Below are positions 35,908 through 45,463 of a stretch of DNA of 64,000 nucleotides, piece after piece (position 1 is the stretch's first letter; each line of letters begins with the position of its first letter). A program made the translations under genes and the position numbers. The stretch comes from JAJTGZ01 sp964403525 (lineage in GTDB: Bacteria > Planctomycetota > Phycisphaerae > Phycisphaerales > UBA1924), in contig CAYOGE010000005.1 in assembly GCA_964403525.1 (NCBI GenBank), positions 100,712 to 164,711 on the forward strand, given 5' to 3'. The notes beneath the pieces were generated by a model, which saw only the letters and a list, made by a program, of their open reading frames with translations, ran no database searches and was not told the origin of the DNA.

Positions 35908-37050
35908 ATGGCGAATTCAACTCTGTTCGGCGTGCGCGGATTGGCAGCGGCCGCACTGGTCACACTCTCAGCATCCGCCGCCTCGGCGCAGTGGAACCCG
36001 ATCGCCTTCGGCCCCCTTGGTGGGCTCAGCGGCGGCGCCTACTGGACCAGCGTTGCAGACATCTCCGGCGACGGCCTGAGCTTCGTCGGCGGCACGAGCT
36101 TCGGCCAGGTGCTCCTTCGCACACCGGGTGGTGATTACTCCCTCACCGGGTCGAGCCCCTACGCCATGTCGCGCGACGGGCAGACCGTCGTGGGCGGCAC
36201 GAGCGGCGCCGTCCCGCAGCGTTGGAACCTTGCGAACGCCGTCGGGAACACCATCGCTTCGCAGAACATCACCTGGCCCGGCGGTCCCACCGCGACTGGG
36301 CCGGCCTACGGCACCAACGCGAACGGCACGCACTTCGGGCTCCCTTCGCCCACCGGTGTCATCACGCCCGCGGGCATCCAGGGCGCCAACGCCGCGTTCA
36401 TCGCGATGAACCCGCTCGCCTCTGCGGGCGCTTACCGCGGCATCGCCGCCGATGCGCCCGTCATGGTGGTGCTGGGAACGTTCCCCGGCAACCCGACCAA
36501 CGCCTACCGCTGGAACTACGGCGCCGGCACGGCCACTCCTCTAACCATGCCCGCGGGCGCATCGAGCATCGACCCGGGCGCAGTCGGCGCATCGATGTCA
36601 GGCGATGCATCACGCGTCGGCGGCACCGCAACGATCGGCGGGATCACTCAGCCCTACTGGTGGGACGCGGCGGGCACACCCCACGCGGTCCCCGCGCTCC
36701 CCGGCGCCGTTTTCGGCACCCTCAGCGCGATGAACTACACCGGCACGCTCGGCGGCGGATCGATGTGGATCTCCGGCCAGGGCAACCGGGCCATGCTCCA
36801 CGCACTCGACGGCGGCCAGGTCTACAACCTGAACGATGTCTACACCACGGCGGGCCTGCTCCCGGCCGGCTGGACGCTCATCTCAACGCGCCACATCTCC
36901 GACGATGGCACACGCATCTTCTGCCTCGCCACAGCGCCCGACGGTTCGAACCGGTTCGTGCAGCTGACCGGCAGCTTCGTCCCCACCCCCGGCTCAGCAT
37001 CGCTGCTCGGCGCGGCAGGCCTCGCGGCCACGCGCCGCCGTCGCCGCTGA
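35908..37050 (+). CDS. Secreted protein with PEP-CTERM-like C-terminal sorting signal
   Basis: The ATG at 35908 follows GGAGGG and gives 380 residues. The signal peptide LAAAALVTLSASAASAQ is followed by a beta-rich body with repeated SxDGxxVVGG motifs (ISGDGLSFVGGTSF, MSRDGQTVVGGTSG, MSGDASRVGGTA), like the HAF-type repeats of extracellular proteins. The end, VPTPGSASLLGAAGLAATRRRRR, is a PEP-CTERM-like tripartite tail: a Pro motif, a hydrophobic helix and an Arg cluster, which exosortase systems recognise. No exosortase is in the window. Function unknown. Confidence 0.85.
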   Translation: MANSTLFGVRGLAAAALVTLSASAASAQWNPIAFGPLGGLSGGAYWTSVADISGDGLSFVGGTSFGQVLLRTPGGDYSLTGSSPYAMSRDGQTVVGGTSGAVPQRWNLANAVGNTIASQNITWPGGPTATGPAYGTNANGTHFGLPSPTGVITPAGIQGANAAFIAMNPLASAGAYRGIAADAPVMVVLGTFPGNPTNAYRWNYGAGTATPLTMPAGASSIDPGAVGASMSGDASRVGGTATIGGITQPYWWDAAGTPHAVPALPGAVFGTLSAMNYTGTLGGGSMWISGQGNRAMLHALDGGQVYNLNDVYTTAGLLPAGWTLISTRHISDDGTRIFCLATAPDGSNRFVQLTGSFVPTPGSASLLGAAGLAATRRRRR

Positions 37051-38025
37051 ACATCGCCGAGGGTCGCGGCCTGCCGCCCAGCTCGGTCCCAAGCGCAGAA
37101 CGTGCCATCAACCATCGGATGAACCACTGGTCGAGAGTCCCATCTCCCCAGAGTTCCCCGCCCAACCGGGGCTTTCGCGGCGAGAGCCTCGTCGCCCCGG
37201 TGGGGCGCAGGGGTGTAGCCACGGGCGGAGCAAGTCCGAGGGACGAGCGCAACCCGTGGACGCATCGTCGCTCGCACGCCTGCCCCGGAGGGGCAGAGGA
37301 ATCGTGCTTCATCCGCTTGCGCATCGGCGCGGGCTCGTGATGCGGCATCTGCGATGACCGCGGAGCGGGTGGGGTCGGCTCGTGCACCGGGTGAGTCTCC
37401 CGGGCCGCGGCCTCCGCCAACGTCTCCCTCGACGGCGCTGGACTGCCACGTGCCACGTGCCACCGTTCATCGGTTCCTCCGATGAACGGTGTTTCATTGG
37501 CAACCAACCCAACCGCACCAACCGCCGTCCCCGCCCGAAGAACGCACAACTCCAGCCGGCCAGGTTCACCTGCCGGGACCCGTCCACCCCAATTGCCCCC
37601 AGGTCCGGAGGACCGTCGCCGTTTGCCACGGGCTGTCCCGCCCAGCGGGAAGCCCGTGGAAAGCAACCGAGAACTACCCCTTCATCAGCCCGCAGGGTGG
37701 AGGCCGCATCCTCCGCGAACGGCTCTTTCGGCGATGCCGGCGTACCACGTGCCACCGTTCATCGGTCCCTCCGATGAACGGTGCATCCCCGGCAACCACC
37801 GCGGCCCCCGTGGAGACTCCTCCCTCACCTCCCAAATTCAGAAGTCGGTATGCTGGTGACTGTCGTGCTCACCGCACCGTTCAACACCCCGGGCGTCCAA
37901 TTCACCGACCATCGCCAAGCCGCTGGTAGGAGGCGCGATTCCCGCAGCCCGCGGTCGGTGCCACGCCCCCGTGCTCGTGCAACTCCCCCCTTTAGCAGTG
38001 TTGCCTGGCCCAATATGATGCCCTG
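37051..38025. repeat. Gene-free block rich in palindromic repeats
   Basis: About 975 bases with no credible gene but several hairpin elements. Two copies of CACCGTTCATCGG / CCGATGAACGGTG with 13-bp arms lie at 37461-37491 and 37753-37783, and only the loop differs (TTCCT, TCCCT). Each copy follows a CACGTGCCAC motif. A two-part hairpin CCACGGGCT..TCCCGC / GCGGGA..AGCCCGTGG lies at 37626-37659, CCACGGG / CCCGTGG at 37219-37259, and CGCCCC / GGGGCG at 37193-37207. The promoter of the following sigma gene must also lie here. Confidence 0.8.
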
Positions 38026-38652
38026 ATGCCGTCAGCAGAAGAACCCGCGCGATCGGATCCGCTCGCACCTCCGGCCAGCGATGCCACACTCGTTCTAGCC
38101 CGGCTCGCAGGGGGCGACGCCGCCGCGGCCAGCGAGTTGCTGCCGATGGTCTACACGCAGCTACGTGCCGCCGCGGCACGCGCAATGGTTGCCGAGCGGC
38201 GCGATCACACGCTTCAGCCCACGGCGCTGGTGCACGAGGCCTATCTCAAGCTTCTCGGTCCGCGTGAGACGCCGTGGGCGCACCGCGCACACTTCTACGC
38301 CGCCGCCGCCGAGGCGATGCGCCAGATCCTTATTGACCACGCCCGAGGCCGGGGCCGACGCAAGCGCGGCGGGGGCGCCGTTCACCGCTCGCTCGACGAG
38401 CCCCTGACACTGGCCGAACCGGACCGCGGAGATCGTTCCGCGGACTTCGTTGCCCTCGATGCCGCGATCCATCGCTTGGAGCTTCAGGACCCCCGCGCGG
38501 CTCAGGTCGTGCGCCTGAAGTTCTACGCGGGGCTGACCATCGAGCAGATCGCCTCGGCCATGGACGTATCCGAACGAACCATCAAGAACGACTGGGCGTT
38601 CGCACGGGCCTGGCTCGAACGCGAACTGCGGAACGCGGAGCATTTGCCATGA
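38026..38652 (+). CDS. ECF-type RNA polymerase sigma factor (second pair)
   Basis: 208 residues with the same architecture as the factor at 10 kb: ASELLPMVYTQLRAAAARAMVAERRDHTLQPTALVHEAYLKLLG, HFYAAAAEAMRQILIDHARG, and region 4 VVRLKFYAGLTIEQIASAMDVSERTIKNDWAFARAWLERELR. The stop overlaps the kinase start (ATGA, 38649-38652), implying translational coupling and joint function. The sequence is clearly diverged from the first copy, so the two modules are old paralogues rather than a recent duplication. Confidence 0.92.
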   Translation: MPSAEEPARSDPLAPPASDATLVLARLAGGDAAAASELLPMVYTQLRAAAARAMVAERRDHTLQPTALVHEAYLKLLGPRETPWAHRAHFYAAAAEAMRQILIDHARGRGRRKRGGGAVHRSLDEPLTLAEPDRGDRSADFVALDAAIHRLELQDPRAAQVVRLKFYAGLTIEQIASAMDVSERTIKNDWAFARAWLERELRNAEHLP

Positions 38653-41600
38653 CTCAACCCCGCTGGGACCGCATTAAGGAAGTCTTCAACGCCGCGCTTG
38701 CGGTGCCGCAGGCAGATAGATCCTCGCTGATCGCGCGCCTGTGTTCGGACGACGATGAACTCCGCCGGGAGGTCGAGTCCCTAGTCGAGGCCCGTACGCT
38801 CTCCGTCGTCCGCACCGGGGGCGCGGCTGACGCGTTGGCTGCCATCACCACCGCATCGAACCTCGACCCCCACGCCGCGGACCGCGTCGGCACGACCATC
38901 CACCGTTACAAGCTGCTGCAGATCATCGGCGAGGGCGGCTTCGGCACGGTGTACATGGCCGAGCAGACCGAGCCGGTACGCCGTAAGGTCGCGCTGAAGG
39001 TCATCAAGCCAGGCATGGACTCGCGTGCGATTATCGCTCGCTTCGAGGCCGAGCGGCAAGCGCTCGCTCTGATGGACCATCCGCACATCGCCCGCGTACT
39101 CGACGGCGGCGTTACGCCCCTGACCGAATCCGGCGGCGGATTGCCGTACTTCGTGATGGAGTATGTCGTCGGCGACGCGGTCACCAGGTTCGCCGATGCG
39201 CACGCCCTGAGCATCGCAGAGCGGCTGGCGCTGTTCCAGCAGGTGTGCTCGGCCGTGCAGCACGCGCACACCAAGGGCATCATCCACCGCGATCTGAAGC
39301 CCGCAAACGTGATCGTCAGCATGGTCGACGGCAAGCCGTTCGCGAAGGTGATCGACTTTGGCATCGCCAAGGCCACCGGGGCCGCGGGCGGCCGCCTGAC
39401 GGACATGTCGTTCTTCACCGAGCACCGCCAGCTCATCGGCACGCCGGAATACATGAGTCCCGAGCAGGCCGAGGGCTCGCTGGACATCGACACGCGGACG
39501 GACGTCTACGCCCTCGGCGTGCTGCTGTACGAGCTGCTGACGGGCACGACGCCGATCGAGGGTGCCCGCCTGCGCAGCGCCGCGTTCGACGAGATGCGCC
39601 GCATGATCCGTGAGGACGAGCCGCTGGCCCCCAGCATGAAACTCTCACGCTCGCTGGACACCTTGGCCCGAACGGCCGCGTCCCGCAAGGTGGAGCCCGC
39701 ACGCCTCAGCACGCTGGTGAAGGGCGAGCTGGATTGGATCGTGCTCAAGGCGCTGGAAAAGGAGCGAGCCCGCCGATACGAGACGCCCAGCGCCCTGGCC
39801 GAGGACGTGCGTCGACACCTGGCCGGCGAAGCGGTGCAGGCGGCGCCGGTGAGCCGCACCTACAGGATGCGAAAGTTCGTAAGAAAAAACAAGGGGCCAG
39901 TCGCCGCCAGCGCGGGCATCGCGGCGACGCTGCTTGTGGGGATCGCGGGCACGGCGTGGCAGTGGCGGGAAGCACGAGCGGGCAAGTTGAACGCTGAACG
40001 AGTGAGGGACATTCTCGAGGTTGCAGCGAATCGCGCTGGCACTTCAATGATGCCGGGTCTTGACGTTCGCCTGGGAGATAAGAGCTTGCTCGCTGAAGGC
40101 GCGAAAGTCCCAACTCTGACTCGGGTAGGCGTCACGCGAAGTGACGGTCGGGCATTGACCGAGGACGAACAACTCGCTGCATGGACGGCCGAGATGCTGG
40201 TGAGCTCGGCTGAGTCACTCAAGGCCGAGCGGGACAGGCTCGCCTCGCAGCGCGACCGAGCAAATGAGGGCGTCGGTCAGATGATGTCCATTCTTACTGG
40301 CGGCGCGACGGCGGGCCCGATCGTGTCCTCGAGCCCTGATGGAGAGGCGTCGCAGACCGACCCGCTCGAACGAGCGATCGGTATGGGCGTGCAGATGGCG
40401 GGATCACTCAAGGCCGAGCGGGACACGCTGGCGCGCCAGCGCGACATGATGACCTCCGCGCTGGAAAGTCTGTACAAGCCCGGCAGCGTCGTCGAGAACA
40501 TGACTCAAGCGTCAGCGCTTGGAGTATTGATGGCGATTCGGGCCACGGACGACTACAAGCAAGTGCGTCCTGAAGATCGCGCGGCTTGGGAACTCGCACA
40601 GCTCGCGACGTATACGACGCGACAGATGGTTGACCGCACCGACGCCGCCGAGTGGTCGGCGTACACGGCGACTCTGTCATTGGCGCAGGCGACAATGCTG
40701 GCTTTCGACTATCCAGAAGCAAGGGAGATCTTGGGTCGATCGCCCTCTTCGCGGCGGGGCTGGGAGTTTGAGTTTCTTGACCTCCAATCTAGAGCGGTTG
40801 TGGTCTGCATTGCAGGGGCAGGCGAGCGAAGCAATGCCTGGGTAGACGAGGTAGGTATGCTGGCCATTCAGCCACTGCGGGGCAATCCAACTGTGCAGGC
40901 ATGGGGCATCCAGAGAGGGTCGACCTTTGCGGTCCGGCCTCTTACGCCTGTGGATACCCAGCTCCAGAACCGTCTTGATCGCTCTTCTGTGGGTCTGTTC
41001 ACCCCGGCCTTTCGAGACTGGATTCGCAACAGGTCGCCCAACGCCGTGGACGTCGACGGTCAGCGCTGGCTTCTCGCCAAACAAAGCTGTAATCACAATT
41101 CGAGGAGCTTTGTGGTTGACCTTCGCCGTCGAGAGGCGCTGCGGTGGAGGAGCGCGCTTGTCGCGCGGGGTGTTGCGAGCGATGAGCAGTTCACCGGTTT
41201 GGTTCTGCCCTGGGGGCAGAACTCAGGGAACCTTGCACTCATCGCGGCGGACCAACTCGGTGGTCCCGAGTACCACGACGCGGACCGCCCTGAACTGTTT
41301 GTGGCCGCCATCCTCGCATCCTCCCCCAACGGCCCCTCCGGCCTCGCCATCACCACCCCTGACGGCTCCCGCCGCATCGTCGGGGGGGCCGACAAGACCG
41401 TTCGGTTCTTTGAAGCCAAGGAGGGCAAGCCGACGCTTCCCGCGACAGCGGAGCAGCCCCAGGGCGTTTACCGCGAAGTCGCTGTCTTCCGCATGAACGA
41501 CGCCGTGACGAACCTGCAGATGACCGGCGACGGCACGCGGCTCATCATCCACCTGCAAGACGGCTCGGCTCGCGTGTGGGACATCCGCGACCCGCAGGAA

Positions 41601-43151
41601 CGCCGAAAGGACCTTCAGGCCGAGTGGGCCGAACGCGTGCCCGTGGGGGCGTATCTCGACACACTCTGCGCCAGCGAAACGCCCGACGACATGCTTTGCG
41701 ATGCGGCGATCAACGACGCGAGCCTCACGCCGCTGCGGCGGTTGGTCGCGGCCGAGATGCTCGAAGAACGCCTGGAAGACGACCGCCTCGCGGCGGAACA
41801 GGCGTTCGAGAAGATGAAACAGGCCGCCGCGCCCGCCGGTGCGGCGACTGGTTCGACGCCCGCGGCCGATCCCGCGTCGATCACGTCCGCCGTCCGCGCC
41901 GCGGCCGCCGCGGCGGAGTTGCCGAAGCGTGTGAAGGCCCGCGTGATCTCGCTGGCGGCGCGGTGGGAGTACACGAACCCGGAGGCGACAGCGGAGCAGA
42001 AGTTGGCGGAGGAGAACAAGCAGCGTCGCTTGACCGAGGCAACGTTGACCGTTGAACGGTTCCAGTCGTGGGACACGCCGGGCTATCCGGGTGACCTCGC
42101 AGATCTGGAGGGGGCCGTGGCAACTCGGGATGAGTTGCTGGGTAAGAGGCACGCAGAATCGGCCAAGGCGAGGTGGATGTTGGGCATATACACGTTCGCG
42201 CGTGGCGCGGACCTCGATACCGAGCGGCGCGGTGTGGCGCTGATGCAGCATGCCCTAACGCACTATCGCGACGCAGCCCCGCTCTCCGATATCACGCTTG
42301 GCATGCAGATCAGCTTGGCGCAAGCTCAGTTCTGGACCGGTGATCTCGCGGGCGCCGAGGGATCTCTGCGTCGAGCCATCGTTGAGGTCGAGGGCGATGC
42401 AGCTTTGCCTTCGCCACGATTCGAGTTGATCTTCGCATCGACCGACGCTGGCGGGTGGGGATTCGGGCCGGACTTCCACGGCAAGAATCTCCTCCCAACG
42501 TCGTTCAGGTTTGACTACTCGCAGACTTTTACTGCCAATCGCGAGCGATTCGTTGCCGAGAATCGGAAGCTGCTCGACGCGGGTCTCTTGGAGTCGGCGA
42601 TGCGAGCCGGCACGGCAATCTCACTCACTACTGATGTCAAGCTTGATGGCGCGCGGTCAGAGTACGTAGGCGGATCGAGCGCCAGTGTGGTGCTGGCCCG
42701 TCTCGCCGCCGCGGACGCACGCGTCTACTTGCCGCTCGCGCTACACCGATACCGGACTCAGCGACTCGCTGAGGCTCTGATCGCCGCACAGGAATCGGTG
42801 CGGAGATGTGTGACCGATGCGCCCCGTGATGATGGGTGGGGGCCGAGCCGCTGTAACCCGGTGTTGCAGCAGGGCGTGGTAGCGCTGATCCGCCATCGTC
42901 TCTCCACCGCCGACGACGCGACGCTCGCCGCTGCCGCGGAGATTGACGCCAAGCCCAACAGCCTCACCGGCGGCAAGGTGCTCGACCGCAGAGGCCACCG
43001 CGTCGCGGCCCGAGAGGCTTTAGCCAAGGCCCACGCCCTCATGGCCCCCGCCGCCAACGGCTCGCCCAGCTCGTGGGCGAACGACGAGCGCGCCAAGACA
43101 CTGCTGGCCGAGGCCGAGGCGTTGATCGAGCCTCGCGAGCCAAGGCCGTGA
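38649..43151 (+). CDS. Giant membrane Ser/Thr protein kinase with WD40-like and helical C-terminal regions
   Basis: 1500 residues. The kinase domain has IGEGGFGTVYMAEQ (93-106), Lys117 in VALKV, HRDLKPAN (213-220), DFGIAKA (236 on), GTPEYMSPEQ and DTRTDVYALGVLLYELLTG. One transmembrane helix lies near 416-438 (AASAGIAATLLVGIAGTAW). The exterior part has two copies of an SLKAERDxLAxQRD coiled-coil segment near 520 and 595. A beta-propeller-like stretch follows (SGLAITTPDGSRRIVGGADKTVRFFEA, NLQMTGDGTRLIIHLQDGSARVWDIRD), then a helical TPR-like end. It is coupled to the sigma factor gene and presumably senses an external cue. Confidence 0.92.
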   Translation: MTQPRWDRIKEVFNAALAVPQADRSSLIARLCSDDDELRREVESLVEARTLSVVRTGGAADALAAITTASNLDPHAADRVGTTIHRYKLLQIIGEGGFGTVYMAEQTEPVRRKVALKVIKPGMDSRAIIARFEAERQALALMDHPHIARVLDGGVTPLTESGGGLPYFVMEYVVGDAVTRFADAHALSIAERLALFQQVCSAVQHAHTKGIIHRDLKPANVIVSMVDGKPFAKVIDFGIAKATGAAGGRLTDMSFFTEHRQLIGTPEYMSPEQAEGSLDIDTRTDVYALGVLLYELLTGTTPIEGARLRSAAFDEMRRMIREDEPLAPSMKLSRSLDTLARTAASRKVEPARLSTLVKGELDWIVLKALEKERARRYETPSALAEDVRRHLAGEAVQAAPVSRTYRMRKFVRKNKGPVAASAGIAATLLVGIAGTAWQWREARAGKLNAERVRDILEVAANRAGTSMMPGLDVRLGDKSLLAEGAKVPTLTRVGVTRSDGRALTEDEQLAAWTAEMLVSSAESLKAERDRLASQRDRANEGVGQMMSILTGGATAGPIVSSSPDGEASQTDPLERAIGMGVQMAGSLKAERDTLARQRDMMTSALESLYKPGSVVENMTQASALGVLMAIRATDDYKQVRPEDRAAWELAQLATYTTRQMVDRTDAAEWSAYTATLSLAQATMLAFDYPEAREILGRSPSSRRGWEFEFLDLQSRAVVVCIAGAGERSNAWVDEVGMLAIQPLRGNPTVQAWGIQRGSTFAVRPLTPVDTQLQNRLDRSSVGLFTPAFRDWIRNRSPNAVDVDGQRWLLAKQSCNHNSRSFVVDLRRREALRWRSALVARGVASDEQFTGLVLPWGQNSGNLALIAADQLGGPEYHDADRPELFVAAILASSPNGPSGLAITTPDGSRRIVGGADKTVRFFEAKEGKPTLPATAEQPQGVYREVAVFRMNDAVTNLQMTGDGTRLIIHLQDGSARVWDIRDPQERRKDLQAEWAERVPVGAYLDTLCASETPDDMLCDAAINDASLTPLRRLVAAEMLEERLEDDRLAAEQAFEKMKQAAAPAGAATGSTPAADPASITSAVRAAAAAAELPKRVKARVISLAARWEYTNPEATAEQKLAEENKQRRLTEATLTVERFQSWDTPGYPGDLADLEGAVATRDELLGKRHAESAKARWMLGIYTFARGADLDTERRGVALMQHALTHYRDAAPLSDITLGMQISLAQAQFWTGDLAGAEGSLRRAIVEVEGDAALPSPRFELIFASTDAGGWGFGPDFHGKNLLPTSFRFDYSQTFTANRERFVAENRKLLDAGLLESAMRAGTAISLTTDVKLDGARSEYVGGSSASVVLARLAAADARVYLPLALHRYRTQRLAEALIAAQESVRRCVTDAPRDDGWGPSRCNPVLQQGVVALIRHRLSTADDATLAAAAEIDAKPNSLTGGKVLDRRGHRVAAREALAKAHALMAPAANGSPSSWANDERAKTLLAEAEALIEPREPRP

Positions 43152-43668
43152 CACCGGTCCCCTCACGCCGCTCAGGACGACCGTCGCGTGTGTATAGGTT
43201 GCTTCTGTGATCGGCGGGCGACCAGACCAGGCCTCCAGTTCAGCGTGGCACAGCCAACGGCTCGGTGTTGGCCGTGCGCCTCAACGGCCAAGCATTGCGA
43301 ATGGCGATGCGCTGACATCTATGTTGCGGCTCCTCACGATGCCGCCGAACCGGTTGTTCCACAGTCAGTGCTGCCCATCTGCCCGGTCACGCTCGTCTCC
43401 CTTCGCCTGCTCCTCCCCCTCCCTCCCGCCTCCTCTCGCCATTCTCACCCCTGAAAAGACGGTTTCCGTACGGTATCGCTCAAAGACCCTTGCACAACCC
43501 AAACATTTGTTGTAAACTGCGGTCTGTGGCCAAAAAAGCCGGGGGGTGCGGCAGCGCAGGGGCGGGTTCGTCCATGCCATCGCCGGAGCGTCCGGCACCC
43601 AATCCCTCGGCCAGCTCACGGGAAGCACACACCGCCACCACCACCGGCGGTCAGGGGGTCAACGCACT
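43152..43668. other. Gene-free interval downstream of the kinase
   Basis: 517 bases without a convincing gene. Besides the promoter-like site at 43490-43518 I see no hairpin terminator directly after the kinase stop and no repeat family shared with the 37 kb block. Confidence 0.45.
43490..43518 (+). promoter_or_regulatory. Sigma-70-like promoter
   Basis: TTGCAC, a 17-base AT-rich spacer and TAAACT match housekeeping promoter spacing. The surrounding DNA (43480-43520) is unusually AT-rich for this genome. It points toward the hypothetical gene starting near 43669. Confidence 0.45.
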
Positions 43669-44190
43669 GTGAAGCACTCGCGCAAGGAATCTAACACCCG
43701 TCTCTTCATCGCCCAGGATGTCGCCATCGAAACCCTCCGCGAACTCTGCGGCCCGGTTCCCTCTTCTTCCCAGACTCAGCACTCAGGACCCAGCACTCAG
43801 CACTCACCACCCAGCACTCAGCACCCCGCCGACACCGCCGATCCAGTCATCCACGCCGCAGAGATCCGCCGCGAGCGCCGCCTCGCCCTGCAGGAGCGTT
43901 CAATCCGCCTGCGCGCCGCCCTCGCCCTCCTCCGCCTCAAACCCTTCGAGATCGACGACAACGAAAACGATGACGACAACGAAGAGGATGCCGCCGCCGC
44001 AGACACCGCCCCAGCCCCAACCTCAGCCGCTGGCGCCACCGACGGCCGCACAGCATCCACCCCGCCACCGCCCAAGCCCACCCCGCGCAACCGCCGACCC
44101 CTCCCCCCCCTCCCCCCCCGTCCGCACCCCTTCGCCGGCATCCCCGCCTGGAACAGCTCATCAATCCCCGACGAGCCAGTACCCAGCTGA
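43669..44190 (+). CDS. Hypothetical protein, low-complexity
   Basis: A GTG at 43669 gives 173 residues beginning VKHSRKESNTRLFIAQDVAIETLRELCG. A Ser/Thr/Gln/His tract encoded by a tandem repeat (43771-43826) follows, then a charged helix HAAEIRRERRLALQERSIRLRAALALLRLKPFEI, an acidic Asp/Asn/Glu run, and a Pro-rich tail. Two helical segments of this kind can be a small DNA-associated or phage-derived protein, but I recognise no family. The preceding promoter-like site supports expression. The start could also be an upstream ATG at 43546. Moderately likely to be real. Confidence 0.45.
   Translation: MKHSRKESNTRLFIAQDVAIETLRELCGPVPSSSQTQHSGPSTQHSPPSTQHPADTADPVIHAAEIRRERRLALQERSIRLRAALALLRLKPFEIDDNENDDDNEEDAAAADTAPAPTSAAGATDGRTASTPPPPKPTPRNRRPLPPLPPRPHPFAGIPAWNSSSIPDEPVPS
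43771..43826. repeat. CAGCACTCAG-type tandem repeat inside the hypothetical gene
   Basis: Irregular repetition of ACTCAGCACTCAG / ACCCAGCACTCAG units, about five copies, translated as the QTQHSGPSTQHSPPSTQHP-like stretch. Confidence 0.75.
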
Positions 44191-44220
44191 CAGAGCCAGC
44201 CCGCCCACCTCGTCACCTAT

Positions 44221-44270
44221 TCCCATGTCCCCTTGTCTCCTTGTCCCCTTGTCCCCTTGTCCCCACACCC
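44221..44270. repeat. CCTTGTCCCC tandem repeat
   Basis: Four to five imperfect copies of a CCTTGTCCCC-like decamer lie between the hypothetical gene and the 3' end of the recombinase gene. Confidence 0.7.
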
Positions 44271-44271
44271 C

Positions 44272-45273
44272 TCACCCCTCCCGCCCCTCCCGCTTCGCAC
44301 GCTGCGCTGCCTCCCGCGGGTGATACTTCCTGTGCGTCTCTTTCAACTGCGTGCGGTCCACGTGCGTGTAGATCTGCGTCGTCGCGATATCCGCATGCCC
44401 AAGCAGTTCCTGCACAACCCGCAGATCGGCCCCGCCCGAAAGCAGGTGCGTCGCGAATGAGTGCCGCAGCATGTGCGGGTGCACCTTCTCAATCCCCGCG
44501 GCCTTGGCCGTCGCCTTCACAATCTGCCACACCGCCACCCGCTCCAGTGGCCGACCAGTGCGCGACAGCAGCAGCCTGTCCTTGCTCAGCGCACGCCCCC
44601 TGTCCAGCCGCGGCCGGCAGTGGGTGAGGTACGCGTTGATCGCATCCATCGAGACCTGCGCGATCGGCACGATCCGCTGCTTGTTCCCCTTCCCGGTGAC
44701 CAGCACCACGCCAAGGGTCGGGTTCACGCCCCCGTTCGGCCCGTGCTCGATCGTGCACACCTCGCTGGCGCGCAGGCCACAGGCGTACAGCAGCTCCAAG
44801 AGCGCGCGGTCGCGCAGGTGCAGTTGCAGCGGGTCGTCTTGAGCGCGGGCGGGCGGCGCGGGCGCTTCAACAAGCGTCCGCACCTGCCGGGCCGAGAGCA
44901 CGTTGGGCAGCTTCTTCCACCGCGTGGGAGAGTCGAGCAGGTCGGCCGGGCTGGCATCAAGCCGGCCCGTCGAGACCAGGTAGCGATAGAAGACCTTGAT
45001 CGTCGCCAGGTGCCGGATAACCGATGCGCCCGCCAGCTTCCGCTCCGTCTTCAGGTGCGCCAGGTGCTCGGAGATCCGCCGCGGCGTGAGCGAAGCCAGC
45101 GGCGCCTCGCCTGCGAAGGCGATCAGGTCATGCAGGTCGGCCGTGTACGCCGCAATGGTGTTCTTCGCGAACCCGCACTCGATGCGCAGCCATGTGATAA
45201 ACGACCGCACTTCGGGGGGGGGCTCAAGCTTCTTTGCGGCAACGCGCGGCACAGCACAGGAAGATCGGCCCAC
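44272..45273 (-). CDS. Tyrosine recombinase, XerC/XerD type
   Basis: 333 residues. The N-terminal SAM-like core-binding domain (VRSFITWLRIECGFAKNTIAAYTADLHDL) is followed by the catalytic domain with Arg168 (ACGLRASEV), Lys195 (VTGKGNKQR), His267-x-x-Arg270 (HMLRHSFATHLL), His293 (LLGHADIATTQ) and the nucleophile Tyr302 (IYTHVD). The complete catalytic set and the single-gene setting without mobile-element neighbours suggest the housekeeping dimer-resolution recombinase rather than an integrase. The start may be internal, at a GTG near VPRVAAKK. Confidence 0.93.
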   Translation of the reverse strand: MGRSSCAVPRVAAKKLEPPPEVRSFITWLRIECGFAKNTIAAYTADLHDLIAFAGEAPLASLTPRRISEHLAHLKTERKLAGASVIRHLATIKVFYRYLVSTGRLDASPADLLDSPTRWKKLPNVLSARQVRTLVEAPAPPARAQDDPLQLHLRDRALLELLYACGLRASEVCTIEHGPNGGVNPTLGVVLVTGKGNKQRIVPIAQVSMDAINAYLTHCRPRLDRGRALSKDRLLLSRTGRPLERVAVWQIVKATAKAAGIEKVHPHMLRHSFATHLLSGGADLRVVQELLGHADIATTQIYTHVDRTQLKETHRKYHPREAAQRAKREGREG

Positions 45274-45362
45274 AGACCCCGCAGCCGGGAAAAGTCGCCG
45301 CCGGCGTCTCCCCTCTTCCTACTCACGTCTCAAGTCTCGCGTCTCAAGTCTCCCAAAAGGGG

Positions 45363-45392
45363 ACCGCCGCCCGGGTTGGCCCGGGCGGCGGT
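45363..45392 (-). terminator. Intrinsic terminator of flagellin gene 1
   Basis: 13-bp perfect stem ACCGCCGCCCGGG / CCCGGGCGGCGGT with a 4-base loop, followed on the minus strand by CCCCTTTT. It lies about 70 bases after the flagellin stop. Confidence 0.85.
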
Positions 45393-45463
45393 GTTGGTCA
45401 CGGAGGATCAGCCTGTGCCGACCTTCTCACCCGGCGCGGTCCGCCGGGCTGCTCGATCGCGGT

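Noticed and set aside
37382..37929. Several short open frames in the repeat block
   Set aside because: They overlap one another in several frames, follow the hairpin repeats and have no ribosome binding sites.
44272..45273. Integrase marking a mobile island
   Set aside because: No attachment-site duplication, tRNA or phage genes lie around it; the protein looks like a housekeeping Xer recombinase.
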